Both the position numbers and the translations under genes were made by a program. DNA of 63,589 nt from Anaerolineales bacterium UBA3499 (GTDB lineage Bacteria; Chloroflexota; Anaerolineae; Anaerolineales; UBA11657), in NCBI GenBank assembly GCA_002377585.1, contig DFQC01000031.1, positions 1-63,589 of the forward strand, written 5' to 3'. Numbering within the stretch: the first letter of the stretch is position 1; every line of letters begins with the position of its first letter. Under the pieces are notes generated by a model. It worked only from the letters and a program-made list of their open reading frames with translations. It did not search any database and was not told the DNA's origin. Positions 53,375 through 60,477 of the stretch are shown here, piece after piece.

Positions 53375-54534
53375 CTGGCTCGACAAATATATACGTATCA
53401 GGCACAGGTTGTACAAAAGTTGGTGAACATTGGGGTACATCATTGCGTCATCTAGCTTGGGAGGCAGTTAATTTAGCTTTGCTATCCTCTAATACAAAAA
53501 AGCCAGACGCGATTTTTGTAGGTAATATGCTCTCCTCTAGCTTGTCCCAACAATTAAATGTTGGTGCATTAGTTGCTGATTTTTGTGGTTTTAGGGGTAC
53601 TGAGGCTATTACAGTAGAAGCTGCTGGAGCATCGGGAGCTGCAGCTCTAAGACAGGCAATACTTGCGATTCGAAGTGGAGAGATTAATACCGCCTTAGTA
53701 GTAGGCGTGGAGAAAATGACAGATGCTGTGGGTCCAGATGTAACAACAGCTATAGCAGGTGGTGCAGATAGTGACTGGGAACTAGCTCATGGATTAACTG
53801 CTCCAGCCATCGCAGCACTTATAATGCGACGATACATGTATGAACATAGTGTACCTACTGATGGCTTGTCGGGATTCTCAGTTAATGCACACAAAAATGC
53901 GTCTACTAATTCATACGCTATGTTTCGCAATCTAATCAGTAATGAACAGTATTCTAGAGGAGCGATGGTGTCGTCACCAGTAAACGTATTTGACTCCGCT
54001 CCAGATGCTGATGGAGCTGCCGCATTGGTTATTACATCATCGGACAGAGAATTGGTAGAGGGTCGAAGCATTCAAATCGCAGCATCGAATTTGACTACGG
54101 ATTCTTTGGCAATACATGATAGAGAAGATTTGCTTACTTTTTCAGCTGCCCAGACTTCAGCACGATATGCCTATGACCAGGCTGGCATAGATGCGAATGA
54201 TATAGATGTTGCAGAGATTTATGACCGGTTCGGAGTTTACGCTGCTATGTCGTTAGAAGCATGTGGTTTTGCGGATTGGGGATCTGGATGGGAAATGGCA
54301 CAAAACGGATCCGTAGGTCTTCAAGGTAGTTTGCCAATATCAACCTTCGGCGGACTCAAGGCACGGGGCAATCCAGGGGGTGCGACTGGTGTATATCAGA
54401 TTGTTGAGATAGCGCAGCAGTTGGCTGGTACTGCGAAAGACAATCAAGTGTCAGATGTAAAGTGGGCGTTAGCGCAGTGCTTAGGTAGTAATGGAGGTAC
54501 TGCAGTTACGCACATACTAAATGTGGTTGGATAG
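53371..54534 (+). CDS. Thiolase-superfamily protein lacking canonical catalytic residues
   Basis: The 387-residue protein has the fold of archaeal-type acetoacetyl-CoA thiolases and the operon position of one. However, the nucleophile position reads VEAAGASG with Gly at residue 86 where Cys is expected. The motif usually E-V-H-D reads EIYDRF (282-287). The GHP-x-GATG motif reads GNPGGATG, with Asn at 334 in place of His. The C-terminal Cys (QCLGS, Cys 370) remains. Thiolysis or Claisen condensation by the standard mechanism looks impossible. It may be a structural member of the HMG-CoA complex or bind another acyl-CoA. It overlaps the synthase gene by 4 bp. Confidence 0.85.
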   Translation: MTGSTNIYVSGTGCTKVGEHWGTSLRHLAWEAVNLALLSSNTKKPDAIFVGNMLSSSLSQQLNVGALVADFCGFRGTEAITVEAAGASGAAALRQAILAIRSGEINTALVVGVEKMTDAVGPDVTTAIAGGADSDWELAHGLTAPAIAALIMRRYMYEHSVPTDGLSGFSVNAHKNASTNSYAMFRNLISNEQYSRGAMVSSPVNVFDSAPDADGAAALVITSSDRELVEGRSIQIAASNLTTDSLAIHDREDLLTFSAAQTSARYAYDQAGIDANDIDVAEIYDRFGVYAAMSLEACGFADWGSGWEMAQNGSVGLQGSLPISTFGGLKARGNPGGATGVYQIVEIAQQLAGTAKDNQVSDVKWALAQCLGSNGGTAVTHILNVVG

Positions 54535-54537
54535 TTT

Positions 54538-54566
54538 TTGATAGATTATTTGTTATAAAATATATT
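54538..54566 (+). promoter_or_regulatory. Candidate promoter for the DUF35 gene
   Basis: TTGATA (54538-54543), a 17-bp spacer and TATATT (54561-54566) lie in the 77-bp gap before the DUF35 gene. The DUF35 gene may thus also be expressed separately from the thiolase homologue. Confidence 0.42.
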
Positions 54567-54611
54567 TAGACATTAGTGTGACGAGTTGATTTATATAGGT
54601 GTTATCTTATA

Positions 54612-55010
54612 ATGCAAGTACCTAGAAATTGGCGATTACAAAAACAGCGATACAGTCTTATAGGTGAGGTTTGTGAACACTGTGGAGTAAAGTTATTTCC
54701 GCCTCGAGATGTTTGCCCTGAATGTTCTCATGGTGCCCAGACATTATATCAATTTACAGGTATGGGTAATATACATTCATTTTCTCAGGTTTTTGATCCT
54801 CCAAATGGCCATATTGAGAATACTCCCTTTATTGTGGCTTTGATTCAGCTAGAAGAGGGTCCAATGGTTACCGCTCAATTAACAGATATAGATATTGAGC
54901 ACGTAGAAATTGGCATGGAGGTTGAAATGGTTACTCGTAAAATGAGTGATGATGGAACAGAAGGTATGATAATTTACGGATACAAATTCCGTCCTCCTAT
55001 CGTGGACTAG
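54612..55010 (+). CDS. DUF35 zinc-ribbon / OB-fold protein (HMG-CoA synthase-thiolase scaffold)
   Basis: The 132-residue protein has an N-terminal rubredoxin-like zinc ribbon (Cys 21, 24, 35, 38 in VCEHCG and VCPECSH) and a C-terminal OB domain (GMGNIHSFSQVF, IVALIQLEEGPMVTAQL). This is the DUF35/OB-fold family. In Methanothermococcus the archaeal homologue bridges thiolase and HMG-CoA synthase and shares their CoA site. The same order, synthase-thiolase-DUF35, is present here. It is probably a scaffold, not an enzyme. Start ATG 54612 is preceded by TAGGTG about 13 bases upstream. Confidence 0.87.
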   Translation: MQVPRNWRLQKQRYSLIGEVCEHCGVKLFPPRDVCPECSHGAQTLYQFTGMGNIHSFSQVFDPPNGHIENTPFIVALIQLEEGPMVTAQLTDIDIEHVEIGMEVEMVTRKMSDDGTEGMIIYGYKFRPPIVD

Positions 55011-55085
55011 CATTGATAAACAGTTGACGATTACTAATGTTTATGAGTCATTAGGAAGCTAGTTATTACAATTAGAACAAATGTA

Positions 55086-55114
55086 TTGACACTACTATTC
55101 AAAACTAGTAGAAT
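55086..55114 (+). promoter_or_regulatory. Consensus sigma70-type promoter of ssb
   Basis: A perfect TTGACA (55086-55091), 17-bp spacer and TAGAAT (55109-55114) form the strongest promoter in the window. The transcript would start near 55121, leaving a leader of about 70 nt before ATG 55191. Confidence 0.75.
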
Positions 55115-55172
55115 TTTTACTTGAGGCCGACAAACATCTTAATGTAAACTCAATTTAAACTTAGTTTTTGTC

Positions 55173-55181
55173 GGAAAGGAG
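55173..55181 (+). promoter_or_regulatory. Ribosome binding site of ssb
   Basis: GGAAAGGAG ends nine bases before ATG 55191, a strong Shine-Dalgarno match consistent with abundant translation of a single-strand binding protein. Confidence 0.55.
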
Positions 55182-55190
55182 CAAAACACT

Positions 55191-55613
55191 ATGTATAATC
55201 GAGTCATACTAGCAGGAAATTTAGGTCGTGATCCTGAACTTCGTTATACTCCTAGTGGTCAGGCGGTAGCTAATTTGAGCGTTGCCACTAATGAGAAATG
55301 GCGAGACAGGGATGGTAACAATCAGGAGCGTACAGTATGGTGGCGCGTATCTGTATGGGGAAACCAGGCTGAAACTTGTAATCAGTACCTTAGTAAGGGA
55401 CGTCAAGTGTTGATTGAAGGTCGCATGAACTGTGATGATAATGGAAACCCACGTACATTTCAGCGTAAAGATGGAAGCTGGGGTGCTACATATGAAGTCA
55501 CAGCACAAGTAGTACGTTTCTTGGGAAGTCGAGGTCAGGCGGGTTCTAGTGATGTAACTGTGTCGGAGTACGATGGCCCACCTCCAATGACGGAGGAAGA
55601 CATTCCTTTCTAA
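55191..55613 (+). CDS. ssb: Single-stranded DNA-binding protein
   Basis: The 140-residue protein is a standard bacterial SSB. The OB fold opens with VILAGNLGRDPELRYTPSGQAVANLSVATNE, has WWRVSVWGNQAETCNQYLSKGRQVLIEGRM, and ends with the acidic tip EEDIPF that recruits partner proteins. The linker is short. It binds single-stranded DNA as a tetramer during replication and repair. It is a one-gene unit with a consensus promoter, a strong ribosome binding site and a hairpin terminator 41 bp downstream of the stop. Confidence 0.96.
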   Translation: MYNRVILAGNLGRDPELRYTPSGQAVANLSVATNEKWRDRDGNNQERTVWWRVSVWGNQAETCNQYLSKGRQVLIEGRMNCDDNGNPRTFQRKDGSWGATYEVTAQVVRFLGSRGQAGSSDVTVSEYDGPPPMTEEDIPF

Positions 55614-55653
55614 TCGACTGTGGATTAGCAAGGGTTATGTAAAAAGATATACG

Positions 55654-55688
55654 CAGCCGTCGGAATATTACCGGCGGCTGTTTGTGTT
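55654..55688 (+). terminator. Rho-independent terminator of ssb
   Basis: A 10-bp GC-rich stem (CAGCCGTCGG with CCGGCGGCTG, one G-T pair) encloses a seven-base AATATTA loop, followed by TTTGTGTT. It separates ssb from the translin-like gene. Confidence 0.82.
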
Positions 55689-55707
55689 ATAGGATTAATA
55701 TATAGAT

Positions 55708-56373
55708 ATGAATTCAAGACAAGATCATAAAACTAATAATCTTTCTCGTTTGGCAGATATTGGGGATAAACTCCGCGAAGCATTGCTTAACAAAAACAGT
55801 GCTAGGGACAAAGCTCTAAGTGAGTCGCGCGCATTAATTCGTTTATGTGCGAACACAATACGATCTATTCATCGTGGTAATATGCAGGAGGCAAGATCAC
55901 TTTTGGAGGAGGCAACTGATTCAGCAAATAAGTTGAGAATGGTAGTGTCCGGTAATCCGGACCTCTATTTTGCTGGTTATACTCAAGATGGTCTGAAAGA
56001 GTTTGTTGAGGCTAACATATTATTGTCATTGGTAAGTGATTGTGAACTGCCTGGACCGGATGAACTTCAGGTAGAGGCCTCAACATATTTGAAGGGATTA
56101 TCTGAAGCGGCAACTGAGCTCCGCCGTACGATACTCGACATTATTAGGATCGATCATTCTGAGGAAGCTGAGCGTCTTTTGGTGGCAATGGACGAAATAT
56201 ATAGTCTCTTGGTAACAATTGACTTCCCTGATGCAATTACAGGTGGTCTACGTAGGAATACTGATATAGTACGCAGTGTGCGCGAACGTACACGTGGAGA
56301 CTTGACTATGAGCGTACGCCAACAGCGATTGGAGAAGGCTCTCAATTCTGTGGAAAAATTGCGAGGTGGTTGA
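55708..56373 (+). CDS. Translin-family protein
   Basis: The 221-residue all-helical protein resembles prokaryotic translin homologues. The N-terminal helix has RDKALSESRALIRLCANTIRSIHRGN. The middle has AGYTQDGLKEFVEANILLSLV (about residues 91-111), corresponding to the most conserved translin segment, with the Glu and Asp side chains that hold metal in TRAX-like members only partly kept. The C-terminal third has GGLRRNTDIVRSVRERTRGDLTMSVRQQRLEKAL, also typical. Eukaryotic translin binds RNA/DNA in an octamer and with TRAX cleaves RNA. The function in bacteria is open. It overlaps the Cas4-like N-terminal gene by 4 bp. Confidence 0.75.
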   Translation: MNSRQDHKTNNLSRLADIGDKLREALLNKNSARDKALSESRALIRLCANTIRSIHRGNMQEARSLLEEATDSANKLRMVVSGNPDLYFAGYTQDGLKEFVEANILLSLVSDCELPGPDELQVEASTYLKGLSEAATELRRTILDIIRIDHSEEAERLLVAMDEIYSLLVTIDFPDAITGGLRRNTDIVRSVRERTRGDLTMSVRQQRLEKALNSVEKLRGG

Positions 56374-56627
56374 ACTTTTTGAGTATTATCATTGGAGCAT
56401 CTGAAGTAGCTGAATACGTATATTGTAAACGCGCCTGGTGGTTACGGCGAGTACAGAAGATGTCTATTACTGATTCGTATAAGTTACAAGATGGTGCATT
56501 AGTACACTTTCGTCACAACAAGCGTGTCAAACATGCTTTAGGTGTTCAATACTGTGGTTATTTGTTAGTTGTGATAGGTGTTATTACGGCGATTGTGCTC
56601 TTTCTTGATACTGTTGACCGAATTTGA
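56370..56627 (+). CDS. N-terminal part of a split, membrane-anchored Cas4-like protein
   Basis: The 85-residue product starts at TTG 56370 in a TTGA overlap with the translin-like stop. GASEVAEYVYCKRAWWLRRV (residues 9-28) is the N-terminal motif of Cas4-type nucleases, with Cys 19 as the first of four iron-sulphur ligands. His residues at 46, 49 and 55 resemble the helical region before the nuclease core. The end is one hydrophobic helix (about 62-80). The rest of the Cas4 fold is in the next reading frame, 57 bp downstream. Both lie in the same reading phase, separated by TGA, TAA and TAA. Either a natural two-subunit form or an old disruption would explain this. Confidence 0.62.
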   Translation: MNFLSIIIGASEVAEYVYCKRAWWLRRVQKMSITDSYKLQDGALVHFRHNKRVKHALGVQYCGYLLVVIGVITAIVLFLDTVDRI

Positions 56628-56684
56628 TGGAAATTTTTCTAATTGGTTTAATCGATCACACTATATTGGAGTAGCGTATATCAT

Positions 56685-57203
56685 TTGACTGTATTAAGCA
56701 TGTTGTTCATTTTTGCTGGTGTGTTACTAGTTTGGCGTGGCAGAAACATTATTAAGGGCGCTGGCATGCCAGAAGGAAAAATCATTTACATCGATAAACA
56801 TGGACGTGGATCAGTTACAAAACCTCTGTTTTCTAGTCGCTTGGGTATAACCGGCAAGCCAGATTATTTGTTGTTAAAAAAAGGGATGTACATACCAGTT
56901 GAGGTCAAATCCACTTCGATGCCAAGGAAGGGAGCATATAGGTCTCATAAGTTACAAGTTGCCGCTTATTGTCATCTGGTTGAAGAACATTTTGGTGAGC
57001 GCCCAAGTTATGGGATAATCAAATACGATGACGGTACATATAAAGTAGCTTATGGTAATGAAATCGAGCAGGATTTAACTGCTGTGGTTAACTGCATGCG
57101 TACCGATATGTCTGCTGCAAATGTATTGCGCTCACATGAATATTGGAACCGATGTATAGCCTGTGATTTTCAAACAGCGTGTGGTGAGGATTTGAATTTA
57201 TAG
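56685..57203 (+). CDS. C-terminal part of a split Cas4-like nuclease with N-terminal membrane helix
   Basis: The 172-residue product starts at TTG 56685, with ATG 56700 as alternative. It opens with a hydrophobic helix (residues 5-18), followed by a basic patch. The RecB/Cas4 core follows: GITGKPDYLLLKKG with Asp 60, IPVEVKSTS with Glu 73 and Lys 75, and KLQVAAYCHLVEE with Gln 91. A Cys cluster CIACDFQTAC (157, 160, 166) matches three of the four iron-sulphur ligands of Cas4. The missing fourth Cys is supplied by the upstream frame. No CRISPR or other cas genes are visible. It ends 7 bp before nadK. Confidence 0.72.
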   Translation: MTVLSMLFIFAGVLLVWRGRNIIKGAGMPEGKIIYIDKHGRGSVTKPLFSSRLGITGKPDYLLLKKGMYIPVEVKSTSMPRKGAYRSHKLQVAAYCHLVEEHFGERPSYGIIKYDDGTYKVAYGNEIEQDLTAVVNCMRTDMSAANVLRSHEYWNRCIACDFQTACGEDLNL

Positions 57204-57210
57204 CATAACA

Positions 57211-58062
57211 ATGACAAAAGTACCAAATAGATTTCTTGTATTTCATAATCCCCAGGTTACTAGATCACAGCAAATTGCTGATGAAATCAATTTGCGTTTG
57301 CAGGATAAACCAGGTCTGGTTTCTACTACCATGTTGATATCTGAATTGGATCATAATGCTAATTACAATGCTGATATGTTGTTGGCGGTTGGTGGAGATG
57401 GAACCATGTTACGTGTGGGAAGGATAGCTGCGCAGATGGACTGTCCAGTTTTAGGTATTAATCTTGGAGAAGTGGGATTTCTTCCTCAAATACCTGAGAA
57501 TGATTGGCAATATGCTATTGACCGAATTCTTAAAGGCGACTTTGAGTTAGAACCACGTATGCTTGTGCATGGGGAGCTTATAAGAAATGGTAACCAACTT
57601 ATTAGCCAACATGCATTAAATGAAATTGTCGTAACTCGTGGTGCGTTAGCCAGACCCATTCGTCTTGAAACCAAAGTGGATAATGCTGCACTTGCTAATT
57701 ATGTTGCCGACGGTGTGATAGTTTCTACACCTACTGGATCTACAGCCTATTCGCTTGCTGCGGGTGGACCGATTTTGCCACCAAATCTACGTAATCTTGT
57801 AGTAACACCTATATCACCTCATTTAAGTATGGGTAGTTCTGTTGTATTGTCTGAGGGTTGTACGGTGACAATAGTGATTCGAACCAACTATGAGGCTATT
57901 CTTAGTTTAGATGGACAGCTTGAGACGGTCATAATGGATGGAGATTGCGTGCGTGTACGGGCGAGTAGTCGTAACTGCAATTTTGTACGATTACAAGACC
58001 CTAATTACTTTTATAGTGATTTGAGTGAACGTATGTCTATTAAGGGGCGTGAACACAAATGA
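57211..58062 (+). CDS. nadK: NAD kinase
   Basis: The 283-residue protein has the NAD kinase signature GGDGTMLR at residues 61-68, GINLGEVGFLPQIP, LNEIVVTRG, and the metal-near region VADGVIVSTPTGSTAYSLAAGGPILPP. It phosphorylates NAD to NADP using ATP or polyphosphate in the cytoplasm. Length fits the family. ATG 57211 is 7 bp after the Cas4-like gene. The stop overlaps the B-box protein start (ATGA). Confidence 0.95.
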   Translation: MTKVPNRFLVFHNPQVTRSQQIADEINLRLQDKPGLVSTTMLISELDHNANYNADMLLAVGGDGTMLRVGRIAAQMDCPVLGINLGEVGFLPQIPENDWQYAIDRILKGDFELEPRMLVHGELIRNGNQLISQHALNEIVVTRGALARPIRLETKVDNAALANYVADGVIVSTPTGSTAYSLAAGGPILPPNLRNLVVTPISPHLSMGSSVVLSEGCTVTIVIRTNYEAILSLDGQLETVIMDGDCVRVRASSRNCNFVRLQDPNYFYSDLSERMSIKGREHK

Positions 58063-58565
58063 CAGATTATGTAAAAAATAATCTGGCTGTAGAAATCGAT
58101 CATCCTGTCAAAGGTACTTCGCCAGGATGTATAAATCATCCCGGACGTGAAACGACATTGAGATGTAATCGTTGTGAGATGCCAATTTGTCCAGATTGTG
58201 CTCGTAAGACACCGGTAGGGTATAGATGCGTAGGATGTGTGCGGCAACAGCAATCTATTTTTGATACGGTGCTTTGGCATGATTATGTAGTTGCGGCCGT
58301 AATATCGTTTGTTTTGTCTGGTCTCGCAGGAGTATTAATGGTGCGTTTGGGATGGTTTGTGATATTTCTTGCACCCACTGTTGCTGGGATCATATCAGAA
58401 ATTATAAGGCGCGCTATTGGTAGGAGACGCGGCAAATACCTGAGTTATGTAGCTGTTGGATGTATGCTATTAGCTGGATTATTTAATCTTACAATGTGGG
58501 GCATTGTTTATTTGGCTATCGCATCTACAACTTTATATGCGCGATTGCGCAGTGTTTCTATATAG
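58059..58565 (+). CDS. B-box zinc-ribbon membrane protein
   Basis: The 168-residue protein has an N-terminal B-box-like zinc site (C-x2-H, C-x2-C, C-x2-C, C-x2-C pattern from CINHPGRETTLRCNRC to CPDCARKTPVGYRCVGC, about residues 24-60). Three to four hydrophobic segments follow (about 73-165). This combination is common in Chloroflexota and Actinobacteria as an uncharacterised protein. In other proteins such zinc boxes precede rhomboid proteases, but no rhomboid motifs are present here. It overlaps nadK by 4 bp and is 5 bp upstream of recN. Confidence 0.78.
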   Translation: MTDYVKNNLAVEIDHPVKGTSPGCINHPGRETTLRCNRCEMPICPDCARKTPVGYRCVGCVRQQQSIFDTVLWHDYVVAAVISFVLSGLAGVLMVRLGWFVIFLAPTVAGIISEIIRRAIGRRRGKYLSYVAVGCMLLAGLFNLTMWGIVYLAIASTTLYARLRSVSI

Positions 58566-58570
58566 TTATT

Positions 58571-60322
58571 ATGATCAGTGAATTAATTATAAAAAATTTG
58601 GCCATCATAGATACTATGAATGTCAGTTTTAAACCAGGATTCAATGTGCTTACAGGCGAGACTGGAGCTGGTAAATCGATTATTATTGATGCGATTAGTT
58701 TGTTGTTAGGTGGACGTGCCGATACTGTTCTAATTCGTGCTGGTTGTGATAAGGCGATAGTCGAAGGTGTTTTCATTATTGAACAGTCAGTGCAGAATGA
58801 AATTGCAGGTTTGTTACTCAAGGAAGGACTGGACGATTCAGATACCGCCAGACATATTACTCTGGGTCGGGAATTGCGGAGAGGTGGTAGAAATATATGC
58901 CGTATTAATGGACGTACAGTCAATCTGGCACTATTGCGTGATATTGGAAGCTTATTAGTAGATGTGCATGGACAATCTGAACATTTATCGTTACTTAGAG
59001 TGAGTGAGCATTTATCGCTTTTAGATCGTTTTGGTGGTCTTAATAAACAGCGTAAAGAATTAAGCAAAGTCATTGAAGAGATTACGTTTATAAGACGAAA
59101 GCTGGCAGAATTACGTAATGTTGAGATGGAAAAGTTGCAGAGAGTTGACTTGTTAAGTTTTCAAGTCAAAGAAATCAGTATGGCTGCATTGGTGCCTGGA
59201 GAAGAACTAGAGCTAAGATCTGAAAGGACCAAGCTAGCAAATGTAGAAAATCTTGCAGAAATTACAGACAAAATACTTGCTGTGTCAGGATATGACGGCA
59301 ATGAGAGTGATCAAAATATTGCATCCGAGTCGTTAGGTGAAATTGCTGAGTTGTGTCATAGACTAGCTCGCATTGATCCTACTATGCATAATGTAAAAAC
59401 TGAAGCTGAAAGCTTAGTGGATCAATTGCAAGAGTTCGTGTCTGAAGTACTTGTCTATAAGGATGGTATAGAATTTGATCCAGTTCGTCTTGATGAAGTG
59501 GAAGATCGCCTGCATTTAATTCAAGATTTGCAACGCAAATATGGCTCAGATGTAGAAGATATAATAGCATATGGCGATAGAGCACAATCTGAACTTGATG
59601 ATATTGCAGGAAACACTCAAACGATTGAAGATCTAGAAACGTCTGAACGATCTCTAATGAAAGAGGCTGGACAATTGGCAGTATCTCTCTCTAAAAGTCG
59701 TCAAGAGGTTGGTGAAATTCTATCTACAGGAGTAATGATGGTTATGGCAGAGCTAAACATGGATGGATCTAAGTTCTCTGTGCAAATTGATTGGAAAGAT
59801 GATCCAAGAGGTCTGCCTGTGAGCGATGGTAGGACTGTAGCCATGAATACTACTGGTATTGATCAGGTGGAGTTTTTAATAGCTCCAAATAAAGGGGAAG
59901 GTCTTAAGCCTATTGTAAAAATAGCTTCTGGCGGTGAGACTTCACGTTTAATGCTTGCACTACGTAGTATGCTTGCAACAGCTGATCGTAAACCCACTCT
60001 TATTTTTGACGAAATTGATCAAGGTATTGGTGGACGGATAGGTGCGATTATAGGCAAACAGCTTTGGAGTTTAAGTCAAACACATCAGGTCTTGTGTATT
60101 ACTCATTTGCCTCCCCTTGCTGGGTATGGAGACGCACATTTCAAGGTGCAAAAAGAAGTGAATGGTGAGCGTACTCGCACTACTGTTCATCATCTTGATG
60201 GCAATTCTAGGGTGGAAGAGATTGTCGATATGTTAGGAGGTCAAGATGAATCGGTGCGCGAGACTGCTTTGAGCTTATTGTCCATGGCAGCTAATGACAA
60301 GAACGTAGGTGCTGCATCCTAA
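58571..60322 (+). CDS. recN: DNA repair protein RecN
   Basis: From ATG 58571 the protein has 583 residues. The frame is open further upstream into the B-box gene, but ATG 58571 directly precedes the family N-terminus ISELIIKNLAIID. Walker A is GETGAGKS (29-36). Two long coiled-coil arms follow, then the ABC signature KIASGGETSRLMLALR, Walker B TLIFDEIDQGIGG and the switch histidine region LCITHLPPLAGYGDAHFKV. RecN is an SMC-like ATPase acting at double-strand breaks. Its stop codon lies within a strong hairpin shared with the convergent tRNA gene. Confidence 0.95.
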   Translation: MISELIIKNLAIIDTMNVSFKPGFNVLTGETGAGKSIIIDAISLLLGGRADTVLIRAGCDKAIVEGVFIIEQSVQNEIAGLLLKEGLDDSDTARHITLGRELRRGGRNICRINGRTVNLALLRDIGSLLVDVHGQSEHLSLLRVSEHLSLLDRFGGLNKQRKELSKVIEEITFIRRKLAELRNVEMEKLQRVDLLSFQVKEISMAALVPGEELELRSERTKLANVENLAEITDKILAVSGYDGNESDQNIASESLGEIAELCHRLARIDPTMHNVKTEAESLVDQLQEFVSEVLVYKDGIEFDPVRLDEVEDRLHLIQDLQRKYGSDVEDIIAYGDRAQSELDDIAGNTQTIEDLETSERSLMKEAGQLAVSLSKSRQEVGEILSTGVMMVMAELNMDGSKFSVQIDWKDDPRGLPVSDGRTVAMNTTGIDQVEFLIAPNKGEGLKPIVKIASGGETSRLMLALRSMLATADRKPTLIFDEIDQGIGGRIGAIIGKQLWSLSQTHQVLCITHLPPLAGYGDAHFKVQKEVNGERTRTTVHHLDGNSRVEEIVDMLGGQDESVRETALSLLSMAANDKNVGAAS

Positions 60323-60358
60323 CTGTTGTTGGGGTGTATTGATAAACACAACAACAGT
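60322..60358. terminator. Strong inverted repeat between recN and tRNA-Leu
   Basis: ACTGTTGTT (60322-60330) pairs with AACAACAGT (60350-60358), with an inner GTGT/ACAC continuation. There is no long U tract on either strand, so it is probably a shared terminator or RNA-processing hairpin for convergent recN and tRNA-Leu transcripts. It includes the tRNA discriminator base position. Confidence 0.5.
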
Positions 60359-60439
60359 GGGGCAGGTGGGACTCGAACCCACATAGGTTTCCCTGGCAGA
60401 TTTTAAGTCTGCTGCGTATGCCAATTCCGCCACTGCCCC
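60358..60439 (-). tRNA. tRNA-Leu (anticodon UAA)
   Basis: The minus strand folds as a class II tRNA. The acceptor stem GGGGCAG pairs with CTGCCCC. The anticodon stem is GCAGA/TCTGC around the loop CTTAAAA, with anticodon TAA. A 13-nt variable arm with AGG/CCT stem and the T stem-loop GTGGG-TTCGAGT-CCCAC follow. The discriminator is A and CCA is not encoded. It reads UUA leucine codons (and UUG by wobble), frequent in this AT-rich genome. Confidence 0.96.
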
Positions 60440-60449
60440 GCCAACTCCA

Positions 60450-60477
60450 ATTGTACTGACACATCGTATTTAGTCAA
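60450..60477 (-). promoter_or_regulatory. Promoter of tRNA-Leu overlapping the rmlD-like stop
   Basis: On the minus strand TTGACT (60477-60472) and TACAAT (60455-60450) are spaced by 16 bp. Transcription would start about 60443, a few bases before the mature tRNA 5' end at 60439. The -35 overlaps the end of the rmlD-like coding region. Confidence 0.6.

Noticed and set aside
56370..57203. Part of a CRISPR-Cas locus
   Set aside because: Although the protein is Cas4-like, no repeat-spacer array, cas1, cas2 or effector gene is present. It is more likely a stand-alone Cas4-like protein.
58496..58570. Longer N-terminus for RecN
   Set aside because: The frame is open upstream, but the extra residues come from another frame of the B-box gene, and ATG 58571 matches the family start.
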